Positions 16,765-25,114 of a stretch of 37,496 bases of DNA are shown here, in pieces (position 1 is the first letter of the stretch; every line of letters begins with the position of its first letter). Below the pieces are notes generated by a model. That model saw only the letters and a list, made by a program, of their open reading frames with translations. It was not told where the DNA came from and searched no databases. This DNA comes from Thiobacillus sp. (GTDB lineage: Bacteria > Pseudomonadota > Gammaproteobacteria > Burkholderiales > Thiobacillaceae): NCBI GenBank assembly GCA_030692355.1, contig JAUYCF010000058.1, positions 1 to 37,496 of the forward strand, in the 5' to 3' direction. The translations under genes and the position numbers were made by a program.

Positions 16765-16882
16765 CCCGTCATTGCGAGCAAAGCGAAGCAATCCAGTCCG
16801 AGGATAGGCGCTTACGACTCAGTTGCTCCGCGCCAAACCAAAAGACGGATTGCTTCGGCGCTACGCGCCTCGCAATGACGGG
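16765..16882. repeat. CGTCATTGCGAG-type palindromic repeat, copy 1
   Basis: Arms CCCGTCATTGCGAG (16765-16778) and CTCGCAATGACGGG (16869-16882) form a perfect inverted pair. Inner segments GAAGCAATCC and GGATTGCTTC also pair. The repeat fills the space between the nucleotidase gene and the convergent Mth938-like gene. Related copies lie at 18769-18856, 22979-23066 and 32597-32673. Confidence 0.8.
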
Positions 16883-16883
16883 C

Positions 16884-17273
16884 TCAGTTCCCAGCCGCAG
16901 GCTCGATCAACACCGCCGCCCCCACGCTCCGTCCCTCTGCCGCAAGAATATTGTAGGTTCGGCACAGCGCGCCGATGTCCATCACCTCCAGCCCGATGCG
17001 CGCATCCATCAGCGCGCGCGTGAGCGAAGGGTGGGGAAAGCGTTGCCGGGGGCCGGTGCCCAGCAGCAGGATGTCCAGCTCGTGACGGGCTGCCCATTCA
17101 AAATGGTCGGCGGTCAGCGCCTCAAAACCCTGTCCGGCCCACGGCGCGATCTCGACACCGCGTGCGGTCAGCAGCAGGCTGCTATCAAAACGCTGACCGT
17201 TGATGAGGATGTGATCGTCGCCATAGCCGGTGAACAGCAACTGGCCGGCGTCGGTGTTGAGGTGCAGTTTCAT
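16884..17273 (-). CDS. Mth938-like domain protein (Xcc1710-like)
   Basis: The 129-aa product belongs to the DUF498/Mth938-like family, seen as small stand-alone proteins in many proteobacteria. The family blocks are present: a beta-rich start with QLLFTGYGDDHILINGQRF, then LLLGTGPRQRFPHPSL, and a C-terminal GLEVMDIGALCRTYNILAAEGRSVGAAVL with its CRTYN motif. Similar domains occur in the mitochondrial complex I assembly factor NDUFAF3, but the bacterial role is unknown. It is divergent from alaA, with 145 bp between them, and converges on the upstream nucleotidase gene. Confidence 0.85.
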   Translation of the reverse strand: MKLHLNTDAGQLLFTGYGDDHILINGQRFDSSLLLTARGVEIAPWAGQGFEALTADHFEWAARHELDILLLGTGPRQRFPHPSLTRALMDARIGLEVMDIGALCRTYNILAAEGRSVGAAVLIEPAAGN

Positions 17274-17328
17274 GGTGAAACCATAGCAGATTCAGTGAAA
17301 TAACGGGTGTCGCCCACTGCAACGACGT

Positions 17329-17357
17329 TTGCCGGGGCAGGGCGGCTCCGGTAAAAT
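17329..17357 (+). promoter_or_regulatory. Putative sigma70 promoter of alaA
   Basis: TTGCCG at 17329-17334 and TAAAAT at 17352-17357 are spaced 17 bp apart. The likely start site near 17364 lies about 55 bp upstream of the alaA start. Consensus-based prediction only. Confidence 0.5.
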
Positions 17358-17418
17358 CGCGCGTTTCCCAAGGCGTTGTTTTGCCTTTATTTTGCGCAGG
17401 TTGACCAGGAAACCCACC

Positions 17419-18663
17419 GTGACGGCTGACAACAAGCCATGCTTACGCACCATCCGTAAATCGTCCAAGCTCGACAACGTCTGCTACGACATCCGCGGGC
17501 CGGTGATGGCGCGCGCACGGCAGATGGAGGAAGAGGGCCATCGCATCATCAAGCTGAACATCGGCAACCCCGCGCCGTTCGGCTTCGATGCGCCGGAGGA
17601 AATCGTGCAGGACGTGATCCTCAACCTGCCGAACGCCTCGGGCTACAGCGATTCGAAGGGGCTCTTCTCGGCGCGTAAGGCGATCATGCACGAGACCCAG
17701 CGCAAGGGCATTCCCGGAGTGCAGATCGACGATATCTTCATCGGCAACGGCGCCTCCGAACTGATCGTGATGGCGATGCAGGCACTGCTGAACAACGGCG
17801 ACGAAGTGCTGGTACCGGCGCCCGACTATCCGCTGTGGACCGCGGCGGTGAGCCTGGGCGGCGGCAAGCCGCGCCATTACCTGTGCGACGAGGGCGCCGG
17901 CTGGCTGCCCGACCTGGACGACATTCGTGCCAAGATCACGCCGAACACGCGCGCCATCGTCATCATCAACCCGAACAATCCGACCGGCGCGCTGTACCCG
18001 AACGAGCTGCTGCTGGAAGTCCTGGAGATCGCGCGCCAGCACCAGCTGATCGTGTACGCCGACGAGATTTATGACAAGGTGCTGTTCGACGGCGTGATCC
18101 ACACCTCGATCGCCTCGCTGGCCGAGGATGTGCTGGTCGTCACTCTCAACGGCCTGTCGAAGAACTACCGCGCCTGTGGCTACCGCTCGGGCTGGTTGAT
18201 CGTGTCGGGCGACAAGCGCCACGCCAGGGATTATCTGGAAGGCCTCAACATGCTGGCGTCGATGCGCCTGTGCTCCAACGTGCCGGGGCAGTACGCGATC
18301 CAGACCGCGCTGGGAGGCTACCAGAGCATCAACGACCTGGTAGCGCCGAGCGGGCGGCTGACGCGCCAGCGCGACCTCGCGCACGAGCTGCTGACCCTGA
18401 TTCCCGGCGTCAGCTGCGTCAAGCCGAAGGCGGCGATGTACCTGTTCCCGAAGCTCGACCCCAAGCTGTATCACATCCACGACGACCAGAAATTCATCCT
18501 CAACCTGCTCGAAGAGGAGCGCGTTCTGGTGGTGCAGGGCAGCGGTTTCAACTGGCCGCATCCCGACCACATCCGGGTGGTGTTCCTGCCGCACGAGGAG
18601 GAACTGACCGAGGCGATTTCGCGCATGAGCCGGTTCCTCGACCGTCGGCGCGCGCATCGCTGA
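17419..18663 (+). CDS. alaA: Glutamate-pyruvate aminotransferase AlaA
   Basis: The 414-aa product is a PLP-dependent class I/II aminotransferase very like E. coli AlaA, which makes alanine from pyruvate and glutamate. The opening SSKLDNVCYDIRGPV and LNIGNPAPFGFDAPEE match, as do PAPDYPLWTAAVSLGGGK, VIINPNNPTGALY and YADEIYDKVL. The Schiff-base Lys248 lies in VTLNGLSKNYRACGYR, and EGLNMLASMRLCSNVP and PGVSCVKPKAAMYLFPKLD follow. The GTG at 17419 is preferred: AGGA lies about 9 bases upstream and the length then matches the family. Upstream in-frame codons overlap the promoter region. It is followed by repeat DNA before hom. Confidence 0.93.
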   Translation: MTADNKPCLRTIRKSSKLDNVCYDIRGPVMARARQMEEEGHRIIKLNIGNPAPFGFDAPEEIVQDVILNLPNASGYSDSKGLFSARKAIMHETQRKGIPGVQIDDIFIGNGASELIVMAMQALLNNGDEVLVPAPDYPLWTAAVSLGGGKPRHYLCDEGAGWLPDLDDIRAKITPNTRAIVIINPNNPTGALYPNELLLEVLEIARQHQLIVYADEIYDKVLFDGVIHTSIASLAEDVLVVTLNGLSKNYRACGYRSGWLIVSGDKRHARDYLEGLNMLASMRLCSNVPGQYAIQTALGGYQSINDLVAPSGRLTRQRDLAHELLTLIPGVSCVKPKAAMYLFPKLDPKLYHIHDDQKFILNLLEEERVLVVQGSGFNWPHPDHIRVVFLPHEEELTEAISRMSRFLDRRRAHR

Positions 18664-18678
18664 TTTTTTTATTTTTCA

Positions 18679-18916
18679 TCCGCGAAGGACGCGAAGGGAC
18701 GCGAAGTAAATTCTAAAAACCGTTTTTTTAGAATTTGTCTTTTAGGGAGAAGCTGAATTATTCATTTTCGTCATTGCGAGCGAAGCGAAGCAATCCAGAA
18801 TGTCGGCGGAATCACAAACTCTGGATCGCCACGCCCCTACGGGCCTCGCGATGACGGAATAAATCAGCGTTTCCTTAGGGTTTCCTTCGCGCTTCTTCGC
18901 GCACTTCGCGGATAAA
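18679..18916. repeat. Composite repeat: GAAGGACGCG units flanking a CGTCATTGCGAG repeat (copy 2)
   Basis: At 18679-18711 is a near-identical inverted copy of the sequence at 12596-12627 after tamB. At 18769-18856 lies a CGTCATTGCGAG/CTCGCGATGACG inverted-repeat copy with inner GAAGCAATCCAG. At about 18880-18916 a degenerate GAAGGACGCG-type unit appears in the opposite orientation. The two repeat families are thus nested, between alaA and hom. Confidence 0.7.
18710..18734 (+). terminator. Possible terminator hairpin after alaA
   Basis: A perfect 10-bp stem (ATTCTAAAAA with TTTTTAGAAT) closes a 5-base loop. It is AU-rich and the following T-run is interrupted (TTGTCTTTT), so it is only a weak candidate for the end of the alaA transcript. 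Confidence 0.35.
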
Positions 18917-18940
18917 GATTTTTTTGACTGAGATCACATA

Positions 18941-20254
18941 ATGAAACCCATCAACGTCGGCCTGCTGGGCCTGGGAACTGTCGGGGGCGGCACGCTCACC
19001 GTGCTGCGCCGCAATGCCGAAGAAATCACCCGCCGCGCCGGGCGCGAAATCCGCGTGGTCCGTGCGGCGGTGCGCGATCTGGAAAAAGCCAGGGCGCTGG
19101 CCGGCGACCTGCCGCTGACGACCAATCCGTTCGACGTCGTCGACGATCCAGAGATCGATATCGTGGTCGAGCTGATCGGCGGTCTGGAACCGGCGCGCGA
19201 ACTGGTGATGCAGGCCATCGCCAACGGCAAGCACGTGGTCACCGCCAACAAGCATCTGGTCGCCAAGCACGGCAACGAAATCTTCGCCGCGGCGCAGGCC
19301 AAGGGCGTGATGGTTGCGTTCGAGGCGGCGGTGGCGGGCGGCATTCCCATCATCAAGGCGCTGCGCGAAGGCCTCACCGCCAACCGCATCGAGTGGCTGG
19401 CCGGCATCATCAACGGCACCAGCAACTTCATCCTCACCGAGATGCGGGACAAGGGCGCGGCCTTCGAAGACGTGCTGAAACAGGCGCAGGACCTGGGCTA
19501 CGCCGAGGCCGATCCGACCTTCGACATCGAGGGCATCGACGCCGCGCACAAGCTCACCATTCTGTCGGCAATTGCCTTCGGCATTCCGATGCAGTTCGAC
19601 CGCGCCTATACCGAAGGCATCTCCAAGCTCACGCGCGAAGACGTGCAGTACGCCGAGGAACTCGGTTACCGCATCAAGCTGCTGGGCATCGCGCGCCGCG
19701 CCGAGAATGGCATCGAGTTGCGCGTGCATCCGACGTTGATTCCCGAGCGCCGCCTCATCGCCAACGTCGACGGTGCGATGAACGCCGTGCTGGTGAAGGG
19801 CGACGCTGTCGGCCCAACGCTGTATTACGGCGCCGGTGCTGGCGCGGAGCCGACCGCGTCCGCCGTGGTCGCCGATCTGGTCGACGTGACGCGCCTGCAC
19901 ACCGCCGATCCGCACCACCGCGTGCCGCATCTGGCGTTCCAGCCGGACCAATTGGCCGACACGCCGATCCTGCCGATGGACGAGGTGCGCACTGCGTATT
20001 ACCTGCGTCTGCGCGCGTTTGACCGTCCCGGCGTGCTGGCCGACATCACCCGCATCCTGGCCGACAGCAACATCTCGATCGACGCCATGGTGCAGAAGGA
20101 ACCCGCCGAGGGTGAGGAGCAGGTCAACATCATCCTGCTGACCCACATCACGGTGGAGAAGAACATCAACGCCGCGATCGCCAAGATCGAGGCGCTGGAT
20201 ACCGTAGCAGGCAAAGTGATGCGCATCCGCCTCGAAGAGCTGGCGTCCAAGTAA
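18941..20254 (+). CDS. hom: Homoserine dehydrogenase
   Basis: The 437-aa enzyme reduces aspartate semialdehyde to homoserine, the branch point to threonine and methionine. An NAD(P)-binding GLLGLGTVGGGTL lies at the N-terminus. VTANKHLVAKHG and the AGGIPIIKALREGLTANRI catalytic block follow, then the GIINGTSNFILTEM motif. The C-terminal ACT domain (from about residue 350) has YYLRLRAFDRPGVLADITRILAD, which suits feedback control by threonine. It is a monofunctional form. thrC follows after 14 bp, so the two are co-transcribed. Confidence 0.96.
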   Translation: MKPINVGLLGLGTVGGGTLTVLRRNAEEITRRAGREIRVVRAAVRDLEKARALAGDLPLTTNPFDVVDDPEIDIVVELIGGLEPARELVMQAIANGKHVVTANKHLVAKHGNEIFAAAQAKGVMVAFEAAVAGGIPIIKALREGLTANRIEWLAGIINGTSNFILTEMRDKGAAFEDVLKQAQDLGYAEADPTFDIEGIDAAHKLTILSAIAFGIPMQFDRAYTEGISKLTREDVQYAEELGYRIKLLGIARRAENGIELRVHPTLIPERRLIANVDGAMNAVLVKGDAVGPTLYYGAGAGAEPTASAVVADLVDVTRLHTADPHHRVPHLAFQPDQLADTPILPMDEVRTAYYLRLRAFDRPGVLADITRILADSNISIDAMVQKEPAEGEEQVNIILLTHITVEKNINAAIAKIEALDTVAGKVMRIRLEELASK

Positions 20255-20268
20255 TCAAAGGTCAGGCA

Positions 20269-21711
20269 ATGAATTACCTCAGCACGCGCGGACTCGCGCC
20301 GCAACTTCGCTTCTCCGAAATCCTGCTCGGCGGGCTGGCCAGTGACGGCGGCCTCTATGTGCCGGAGACTTACCCGCGCCTGACTGCCGCCGAACTCGAA
20401 GCGATGCGCGGCATGAACTACCGAGAACTGGCCTTCGCCGTGCTGTCGCGCCTGATCGACGACATCCCGCATGACGACCTGCGCAAGCTCATCGACAAGA
20501 CCTACACCGCCGACGTCTACCGTTATGTTACGGACAAGGAAAACGCCGAAGACATCACCCCGCTGAAAACGCTGGAACCCGGCCTGCACGTGCTGGCGCT
20601 GTCGAACGGCCCGACGCTGGCGTTCAAGGACATGGCGATGCAGCTCCTGGGCAACCTGTTCGAGTACGTGCTGGCCCAGTCTTCTGCTGGAGAGGCAGCC
20701 GGCGGCGAGCTGAACATCCTCGGCGCCACCTCCGGCGACACCGGCTCCGCAGCCGAATACGCGATGCGCGGCAAGCGCGGCATCCGCGTCTTCATGCTGT
20801 CGCCCGAGCACGGCATGACGCGCTTCCAGCAGGCGCAGATGTATGCGCTCACCGACGCCAATATTTACAATCTCGTCATTCGCGGCGTGTTCGACCAGTG
20901 CCAGGACATCGTCAAGGCAGTATCGAACGACCTCGAATTCAAGACGAAACACCACATCGGCGCGGTCAACTCGATCAACTGGGCGCGCGTCGCGGCGCAG
21001 AGCGTGTACTACTTCAAGGCCTATTTCGCGGCGACCCGGAGCAACGACCAGCAGGTGTCGTTTTCGGTGCCTTCGGGAAACTTCGGCAACGTCTGCGCGG
21101 GCCACATCGCGAAACAGATGGGCCTGCCGATCAGGAAGCTGATCGTCGCCACCAACGAAAACGACGTCCTCGACGAGTTCTTCCGGACCGGCGTCTACCG
21201 CCCGCGGCCTGAGACAAAACACACTTCCAGCCCGTCGATGGACATTTCCAAGGCCTCCAACTTCGAGCGCTTCATCTTTGACCTGACTGGACGCGACGCT
21301 GCAAAAATCCGCAGTCTGTGGGGCGCGGTCGAGTCCGGCGGCAGCTTCGATCTGAATGCGGATGGTCTGTTCAAGCATGTCGCCGAATTCGGCATGGTCT
21401 CCGGCTCTAGCAACCACGCCAACCGCATCGACACCATCCGCACCGTGTACCAGGTGTACGGCACGATGATCGACCCGCACACCGCCGACGGACTGAAGGT
21501 GGGGCTGGAGCATCGCGAGCCCGGTGTGCCGCTGATCTGCATGGAAACCGCGCAGCCCGCCAAGTTCGAGGACGCGATCCGCGAAGCGCTCGGCATCGAT
21601 CCGGTGCGCCCGGCCGAACTCGCCGACCTCGAGGCGCAGCCGCAGAAAAAGCACGTCATGGATGCCGACGTCAATGCGGTCAAGCAGTTCATCGTCGACC
21701 ACGCCGGCTAA
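20269..21711 (+). CDS. thrC: Threonine synthase
   Basis: The 480-aa PLP enzyme converts O-phosphohomoserine to threonine. The N-terminus MNYLSTRGLAP and SEILLGGLASDGGLYVPE are those of long, E. coli-like ThrC proteins. The PLP Lys is at 120 in LAFKDMAMQLLGN. ATSGDTGSAAEYA, the phosphate loop SVPSGNFGNVCAGHIAKQMGLP, and the C-terminal ETAQPAKFEDAI are present. It completes the hom-thrC pair. Its end overlaps the possible start of the next gene. Confidence 0.96.
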   Translation: MNYLSTRGLAPQLRFSEILLGGLASDGGLYVPETYPRLTAAELEAMRGMNYRELAFAVLSRLIDDIPHDDLRKLIDKTYTADVYRYVTDKENAEDITPLKTLEPGLHVLALSNGPTLAFKDMAMQLLGNLFEYVLAQSSAGEAAGGELNILGATSGDTGSAAEYAMRGKRGIRVFMLSPEHGMTRFQQAQMYALTDANIYNLVIRGVFDQCQDIVKAVSNDLEFKTKHHIGAVNSINWARVAAQSVYYFKAYFAATRSNDQQVSFSVPSGNFGNVCAGHIAKQMGLPIRKLIVATNENDVLDEFFRTGVYRPRPETKHTSSPSMDISKASNFERFIFDLTGRDAAKIRSLWGAVESGGSFDLNADGLFKHVAEFGMVSGSSNHANRIDTIRTVYQVYGTMIDPHTADGLKVGLEHREPGVPLICMETAQPAKFEDAIREALGIDPVRPAELADLEAQPQKKHVMDADVNAVKQFIVDHAG

Positions 21712-22309
21712 AGCCAAGCCCCAAGCGCTTGCCGAACTGGTGGCGCAGGCGCAGGCGTGCACAGTCTGCGCCGCGCACCTGCCTCATCCACCACGCCCCG
21801 TCCTGCGCGTTTCCCCTACCGCACGCCTGCTGATCGTCGGCCAGGCACCGGGGCGGCGCGTGCACGAAACCGGCATCCCGTGGAACGACCCGTCGGGCGA
21901 CCTGCTGCGGCAATGGCTGGGCATGGCGCGCGACGAGTTCTACGACGTCTCGCGCATCGCCATCGTCCCCACCGGCCTGTGCTATCCCGGCACGGTGAAA
22001 GGCAGCGACCTGCCGCCGCGCCCGGAATGCGCGCCGCTGTGGCATCCGAAGCTGCGTGCCGTCATGCCCGACATCCGGCTCACCCTGCTGATCGGCGTCT
22101 ATGCGCAGGCGCATTACCTGGGCCGCCGCCGTGGCCGCACCCTGGCCGATACGGTGGCCGCCTGGCGTGAATTCGCCCCGGACTATTTCCCGCTGCCGCA
22201 CCCCAGCCCGCGCAATCGTCTATGGTTCAAGCGTCATCCCTGGTTCGAGCAGGAGGTGTTGCCGGCGCTGCGCGAACGGGTTGGAGCCCGCGCTGGCAGC
22301 AGGCGATAA
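21662..22309 (+). CDS. Uracil-DNA glycosylase family protein
   Basis: The 215-aa product has the UDG-superfamily motif 1 form GQAPGRRVHETGIPWNDPSGD. FYDVSRIAIVPTGLCYPG, the PLWHPKLRAVMPDIRLTLLIGVYAQAHYLG block and the C-terminal LPLPHPSPRNRLWFKRHPWFE with an HPSPRN motif follow. A CTVC pair (Cys33, Cys36) lies where iron-sulfur UDGs have cysteines. Members of this subgroup are named uracil-DNA glycosylase-like, but their activity is little studied. The ATG at 21662 would overlap thrC by 50 bp, and an internal GTG at 21740 is an alternative, so the start is uncertain. A base-excision role is inferred. Confidence 0.82.
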   Translation: MPTSMRSSSSSSTTPAKAKPQALAELVAQAQACTVCAAHLPHPPRPVLRVSPTARLLIVGQAPGRRVHETGIPWNDPSGDLLRQWLGMARDEFYDVSRIAIVPTGLCYPGTVKGSDLPPRPECAPLWHPKLRAVMPDIRLTLLIGVYAQAHYLGRRRGRTLADTVAAWREFAPDYFPLPHPSPRNRLWFKRHPWFEQEVLPALRERVGARAGSRR

Positions 22310-22367
22310 TGGCGGCGCCCGCGAGCATGTCTAACAATCAACCAAGCACCTCAGGATCGAACTCCGC

Positions 22368-22976
22368 ATGAAACTCGTCACCTCGCTCACCAGCCCCTAT
22401 GGCCGCAAAGCCCGTGTGGTGCTGCTGGAAAAGAAAATCCCGTTCCAGCTCCAGGTCGAAAATCCCTGGTTGCCAGACAGCCCCGTTGCCGGCCTCAATC
22501 CGCTCGGCAAGGTGCCGGTGCTGGTGCTGGAAGACGGTAGCAGCGTGTTCGATTCGCGCGTCATCGTCGAGTATCTCGACCACGTCAGCCCCGTGGCGCA
22601 CCTGATCCCGTCGGAACCGAAAAGCCGCATGATCGTGCGCGGCATCGAAGCCCTGGCCGACGGCGTCACCGATGCCACGGTGGCGGTTTACCTGGAAAAG
22701 AAACGTTCGCCCCAACAGCAGAGCAGCGACTGGCTGGTGCTGCAGGAAAAAACCCTGTTCCGCGGGCTGGGCGCCCTGTCGGAAGCGCTGGGCGAAAAGC
22801 CCTGGTACCTCGGCAACAGCATGACGCTCGCCGATGTCGCCTGCGGCTGCACGCTCGGCTATCTGGAACTGCGCGCCCCCGGAATCGACTGGCGCACCGC
22901 GCATCCCAATCTGGCCAGGCTCGCCGACAAGCTGGCGACGCGTGCGTCGTTCAAGGAAACGGTTCCCGTCGTCTGA
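22368..22976 (+). CDS. Glutathione S-transferase family protein
   Basis: The 202-aa product has a thioredoxin-like N-terminal GST domain (MKLVTSLTSPYGRKARVVLLEKKIPF and LNPLGKVPVLVLEDGSSVFDSRVIVEYLD). The C-terminal helical domain contains LGNSMTLADVACGCTLGYLELR. The GKVPVL turn and the ES/DS glutathione-binding position (VFDSRVI) are present. It resembles YibF-type GSTs more than SspA. Its substrate is unknown; it is a cytosolic protein standing alone after the UDG-like gene. Confidence 0.88.
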   Translation: MKLVTSLTSPYGRKARVVLLEKKIPFQLQVENPWLPDSPVAGLNPLGKVPVLVLEDGSSVFDSRVIVEYLDHVSPVAHLIPSEPKSRMIVRGIEALADGVTDATVAVYLEKKRSPQQQSSDWLVLQEKTLFRGLGALSEALGEKPWYLGNSMTLADVACGCTLGYLELRAPGIDWRTAHPNLARLADKLATRASFKETVPVV

Positions 22977-22978
22977 AC

Positions 22979-23066
22979 CGTCATTGCGACGAAGCCGAAG
23001 CAACCCGGAATATCAGCCGGAACTACGACCTCTGGATTGCCACGGCTCTAAGAGCCTCGCGATGAC
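22979..23066. repeat. CGTCATTGCGAG-type palindromic repeat, copy 3
   Basis: The copy starts CGTCATTGCGACGAAGCCGAAGC (given here only in part: CGTCATTGCGAC, 22979-22990) and ends CTCGCGATGAC at 23056-23066, with an inner CTCTGGATTGCCACG. It lies right after the GST stop and just before the msrA 5' remnant. Confidence 0.75.
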
Positions 23067-23091
23067 CTCCGGCATTCGTCAAGCAGAGAGC

Positions 23092-23166
23092 ATGGCCCAC
23101 GTCGTTGGACTCTGGCCGGCGGCTGCTTCTGGCGCCTCGAAACGGTGTTCAACCCGCTGCGCGGCG
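23092..23166 (+). pseudogene. msrA 5'-end remnant
   Basis: An ATG followed by about 25 codons parallels the start of the intact msrA at 27215, with roughly 80% base identity. It includes the active-site region LAGGCFWRLETVFNPLRG; the intact gene has CFWC where this has CFWR. One base is missing at about 23110, so the ATG is out of frame with the rest. Similarity ends at about 23166, near the GCGCGGCG that begins codon 28. No more of msrA follows before the redox operon. Confidence 0.82.
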
Positions 23167-23433
23167 CCGGTTTTTCCTTTGTGAGGCAATTTTCTTCCCC
23201 TCCAAAAGTACCATTTAATTTCATGTGGCCTGGAATTAACATTCATCGTCTTGCAGATATTTTTATCGCCTTGCGGATGCTGGAAACCTTGAGACTGAAG
23301 TCGCATTGGAAATGGTGCGGTGAAGTGTCGGCGGCATGGGTGGATGCGGTGCGCGCTGCGCAATTTTCCATTAGACTTGAAGTGAATTAAACGTTTTGCC
23401 GCTCGCGGCCAACGAACTTTTTGGATTTGAACG

Positions 23434-24072
23434 ATGGCAGACGAAGCTCAAAAAGAAGCTCAAAAAACCGAAGGCAAGGGCGGGATTTTCAGGAAGTGCC
23501 TGAGCTTGCGTACGGCCGTGGTCGGCGCACTCTTGGCCGGCCTTCTGGGCGGCGTGATCATCTGGGGCGGCCTCAACATGGGCATGGAATATACGAACCG
23601 TTCGGATTTCTGCATGTCCTGCCATTCAATGACCATTCCTTACGAGGAACTGAAAGAGACTGTCCACTACAAGAACCGTAGCGGAACGACGGTGCAATGT
23701 GCAGATTGCCATGTCGCCAGCAGCAAGACCCCCACCGACTACCTGTTCAAGTCGATGCAAAAGATCATAGCCGCGCGCGACGTCATCGGCCACATCAAGG
23801 GTACGATCGACACACCGGAGAAGTTCGAGGCGCATCGTTTGGTGATGGCGAAGCGCGTCTGGGCGCAGATGGAGAAACGCGACTCGAAGGAATGCCGCAA
23901 CTGCCACGACTTCAACACCATGGATCCGGAAAAACAGAAGGACCGCTCCGTGGTCAAGCACGAAGGCGCCATCGAGGACGGCATGACGTGCATCGACTGC
24001 CACAAGGGGATCGCCCACAAGGCGGTGCATCACCTGCTGGAGCAGGAACAGGCGGCCCCGGCGGCGCAGTAA
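23434..24072 (+). CDS. NapC/NirT-type tetraheme cytochrome c
   Basis: The 212-aa product has a membrane anchor at about residues 27-47 and four CXXCH heme motifs (Cys60-His64, Cys89-His93, Cys154-His158, Cys186-His190). This is the layout of NapC/NirT/CymA quinol dehydrogenases, which pass electrons between membrane quinols and periplasmic partners. The YTNRSDFCMSCHSM and YLFKSMQKIIAARDVIGHIKGTID segments are typical. The start has only a weak upstream site. It begins the redox operon; the next gene, an EB_dh-type cytochrome, lies 70 bp downstream. Confidence 0.9.
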   Translation: MADEAQKEAQKTEGKGGIFRKCLSLRTAVVGALLAGLLGGVIIWGGLNMGMEYTNRSDFCMSCHSMTIPYEELKETVHYKNRSGTTVQCADCHVASSKTPTDYLFKSMQKIIAARDVIGHIKGTIDTPEKFEAHRLVMAKRVWAQMEKRDSKECRNCHDFNTMDPEKQKDRSVVKHEGAIEDGMTCIDCHKGIAHKAVHHLLEQEQAAPAAQ

Positions 24073-24142
24073 GGACTATGCTGTCGGTACGTGCGGCAGC
24101 CGCCCGCCGATACATTTTCGGATTATTTGAAGGAGCTTAGAG

Positions 24143-25042
24143 ATGAAAAAGATCGCATTGTTTTTAACCGGTGCACTGGTCGCCGGCGGGGTGTCCGCGG
24201 CGCCGGACTGGAGCAAGGTTCCCCAGCGCAAGATGACCTTGTTCTATCCGGGCCAGGCCTCGCTTGAATGGGTGATGAACAAGCCTGACCACTCGGCGGT
24301 ACCGGACATCGTGAACAAGAAGCGCACGTGCGCGAAGTGCCACGAAGGCGATGCCAACGAAATCGGCGACAACATCGTTGCCGGCAAGCCGGTCGGCAGT
24401 TCCAGGACCGTGCTTGAGCCGACGCCTCCGGCCGGCAAGGTTGGGTCCATCCCGGTGACGTTCCAGGCCGCGCATGATGGAGACAAGATCTATTTCCGCT
24501 TCGAGTGGGTGCCCCCCAAGATCGGCACGAAGAAGCTCGACCAGAAGAATGAAGTCAAGCTGACCATGATGTTCGACGGCGGCGGCACGGTCGAAGGCGC
24601 CGAAATCAATGGCTGCTGGGCAACCTGCCACAGCGATCTGCGCACCATGAAAAACGCCAAGGACGACAAGAAGACCAAGTACATCAAGAACGGCGATCTG
24701 GCCTCCGGCAAGTTCATGGACCTGATACAGTACCGCAGCGGCGAGAAGACGCCGGCTGACGGTTATGTCGCCGAATCCCGTTACATGGAAGGTGGCAAGG
24801 CGCTAGTCAAGGCGGAGGGCAAGAAGGAGGGCAACAAGTGGGTGGTGACCTTCGAGCGCACTTTGACCGGCGGCGGCAAAGGCGACCATGCCATTACTGC
24901 AGGCAAGGTATATAACTTCGGCTTTGCGATTCACGAGGACTACACCAACGCCCGCTTCCATTATGTTTCGCTGGGCTACCAGTTCGGGCTGGACAAACCC
25001 AATCCGGGCGTGAAGAGTTACATTGACGTACAAAAGCAATAA
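24143..25042 (+). CDS. Periplasmic EB_dh-type c cytochrome
   Basis: The 299-aa product has a signal peptide (about 1-20, MKKIALFLTGALVAGGVSAA). The mature part resembles the heme-binding domain of ethylbenzene/DMSO-dehydrogenase gamma subunits (EB_dh, DUF-type), with IPVTFQAAHDGDKIYFRFEW and YNFGFAIHEDYTNARFHYVSLG. A CAKCH site at residues 63-67 is a standard c-heme motif, while the other is CWATCH at 158-163, a CX3CH spacing, followed by SDLRTMK. An AAGGAG site precedes the ATG. Its partner and function are unknown; location suggests electron transfer between the NapC-like protein and the FccA/FccB pair. Confidence 0.82.
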   Translation: MKKIALFLTGALVAGGVSAAPDWSKVPQRKMTLFYPGQASLEWVMNKPDHSAVPDIVNKKRTCAKCHEGDANEIGDNIVAGKPVGSSRTVLEPTPPAGKVGSIPVTFQAAHDGDKIYFRFEWVPPKIGTKKLDQKNEVKLTMMFDGGGTVEGAEINGCWATCHSDLRTMKNAKDDKKTKYIKNGDLASGKFMDLIQYRSGEKTPADGYVAESRYMEGGKALVKAEGKKEGNKWVVTFERTLTGGGKGDHAITAGKVYNFGFAIHEDYTNARFHYVSLGYQFGLDKPNPGVKSYIDVQKQ

Positions 25043-25114
25043 GGAGCAACGTGGTCTTTTGACTACACTTTGTGCTGGCGAGCAGTACTTTCATCAAATC
25101 TGAGGAGACAGAAA

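Noticed and set aside
24143-25042. Calling the EB_dh-type gene a subunit of ethylbenzene or DMSO dehydrogenase
   Set aside because: No molybdopterin subunit, iron-sulfur subunit or chaperone lies nearby, so only the heme-domain similarity is used.
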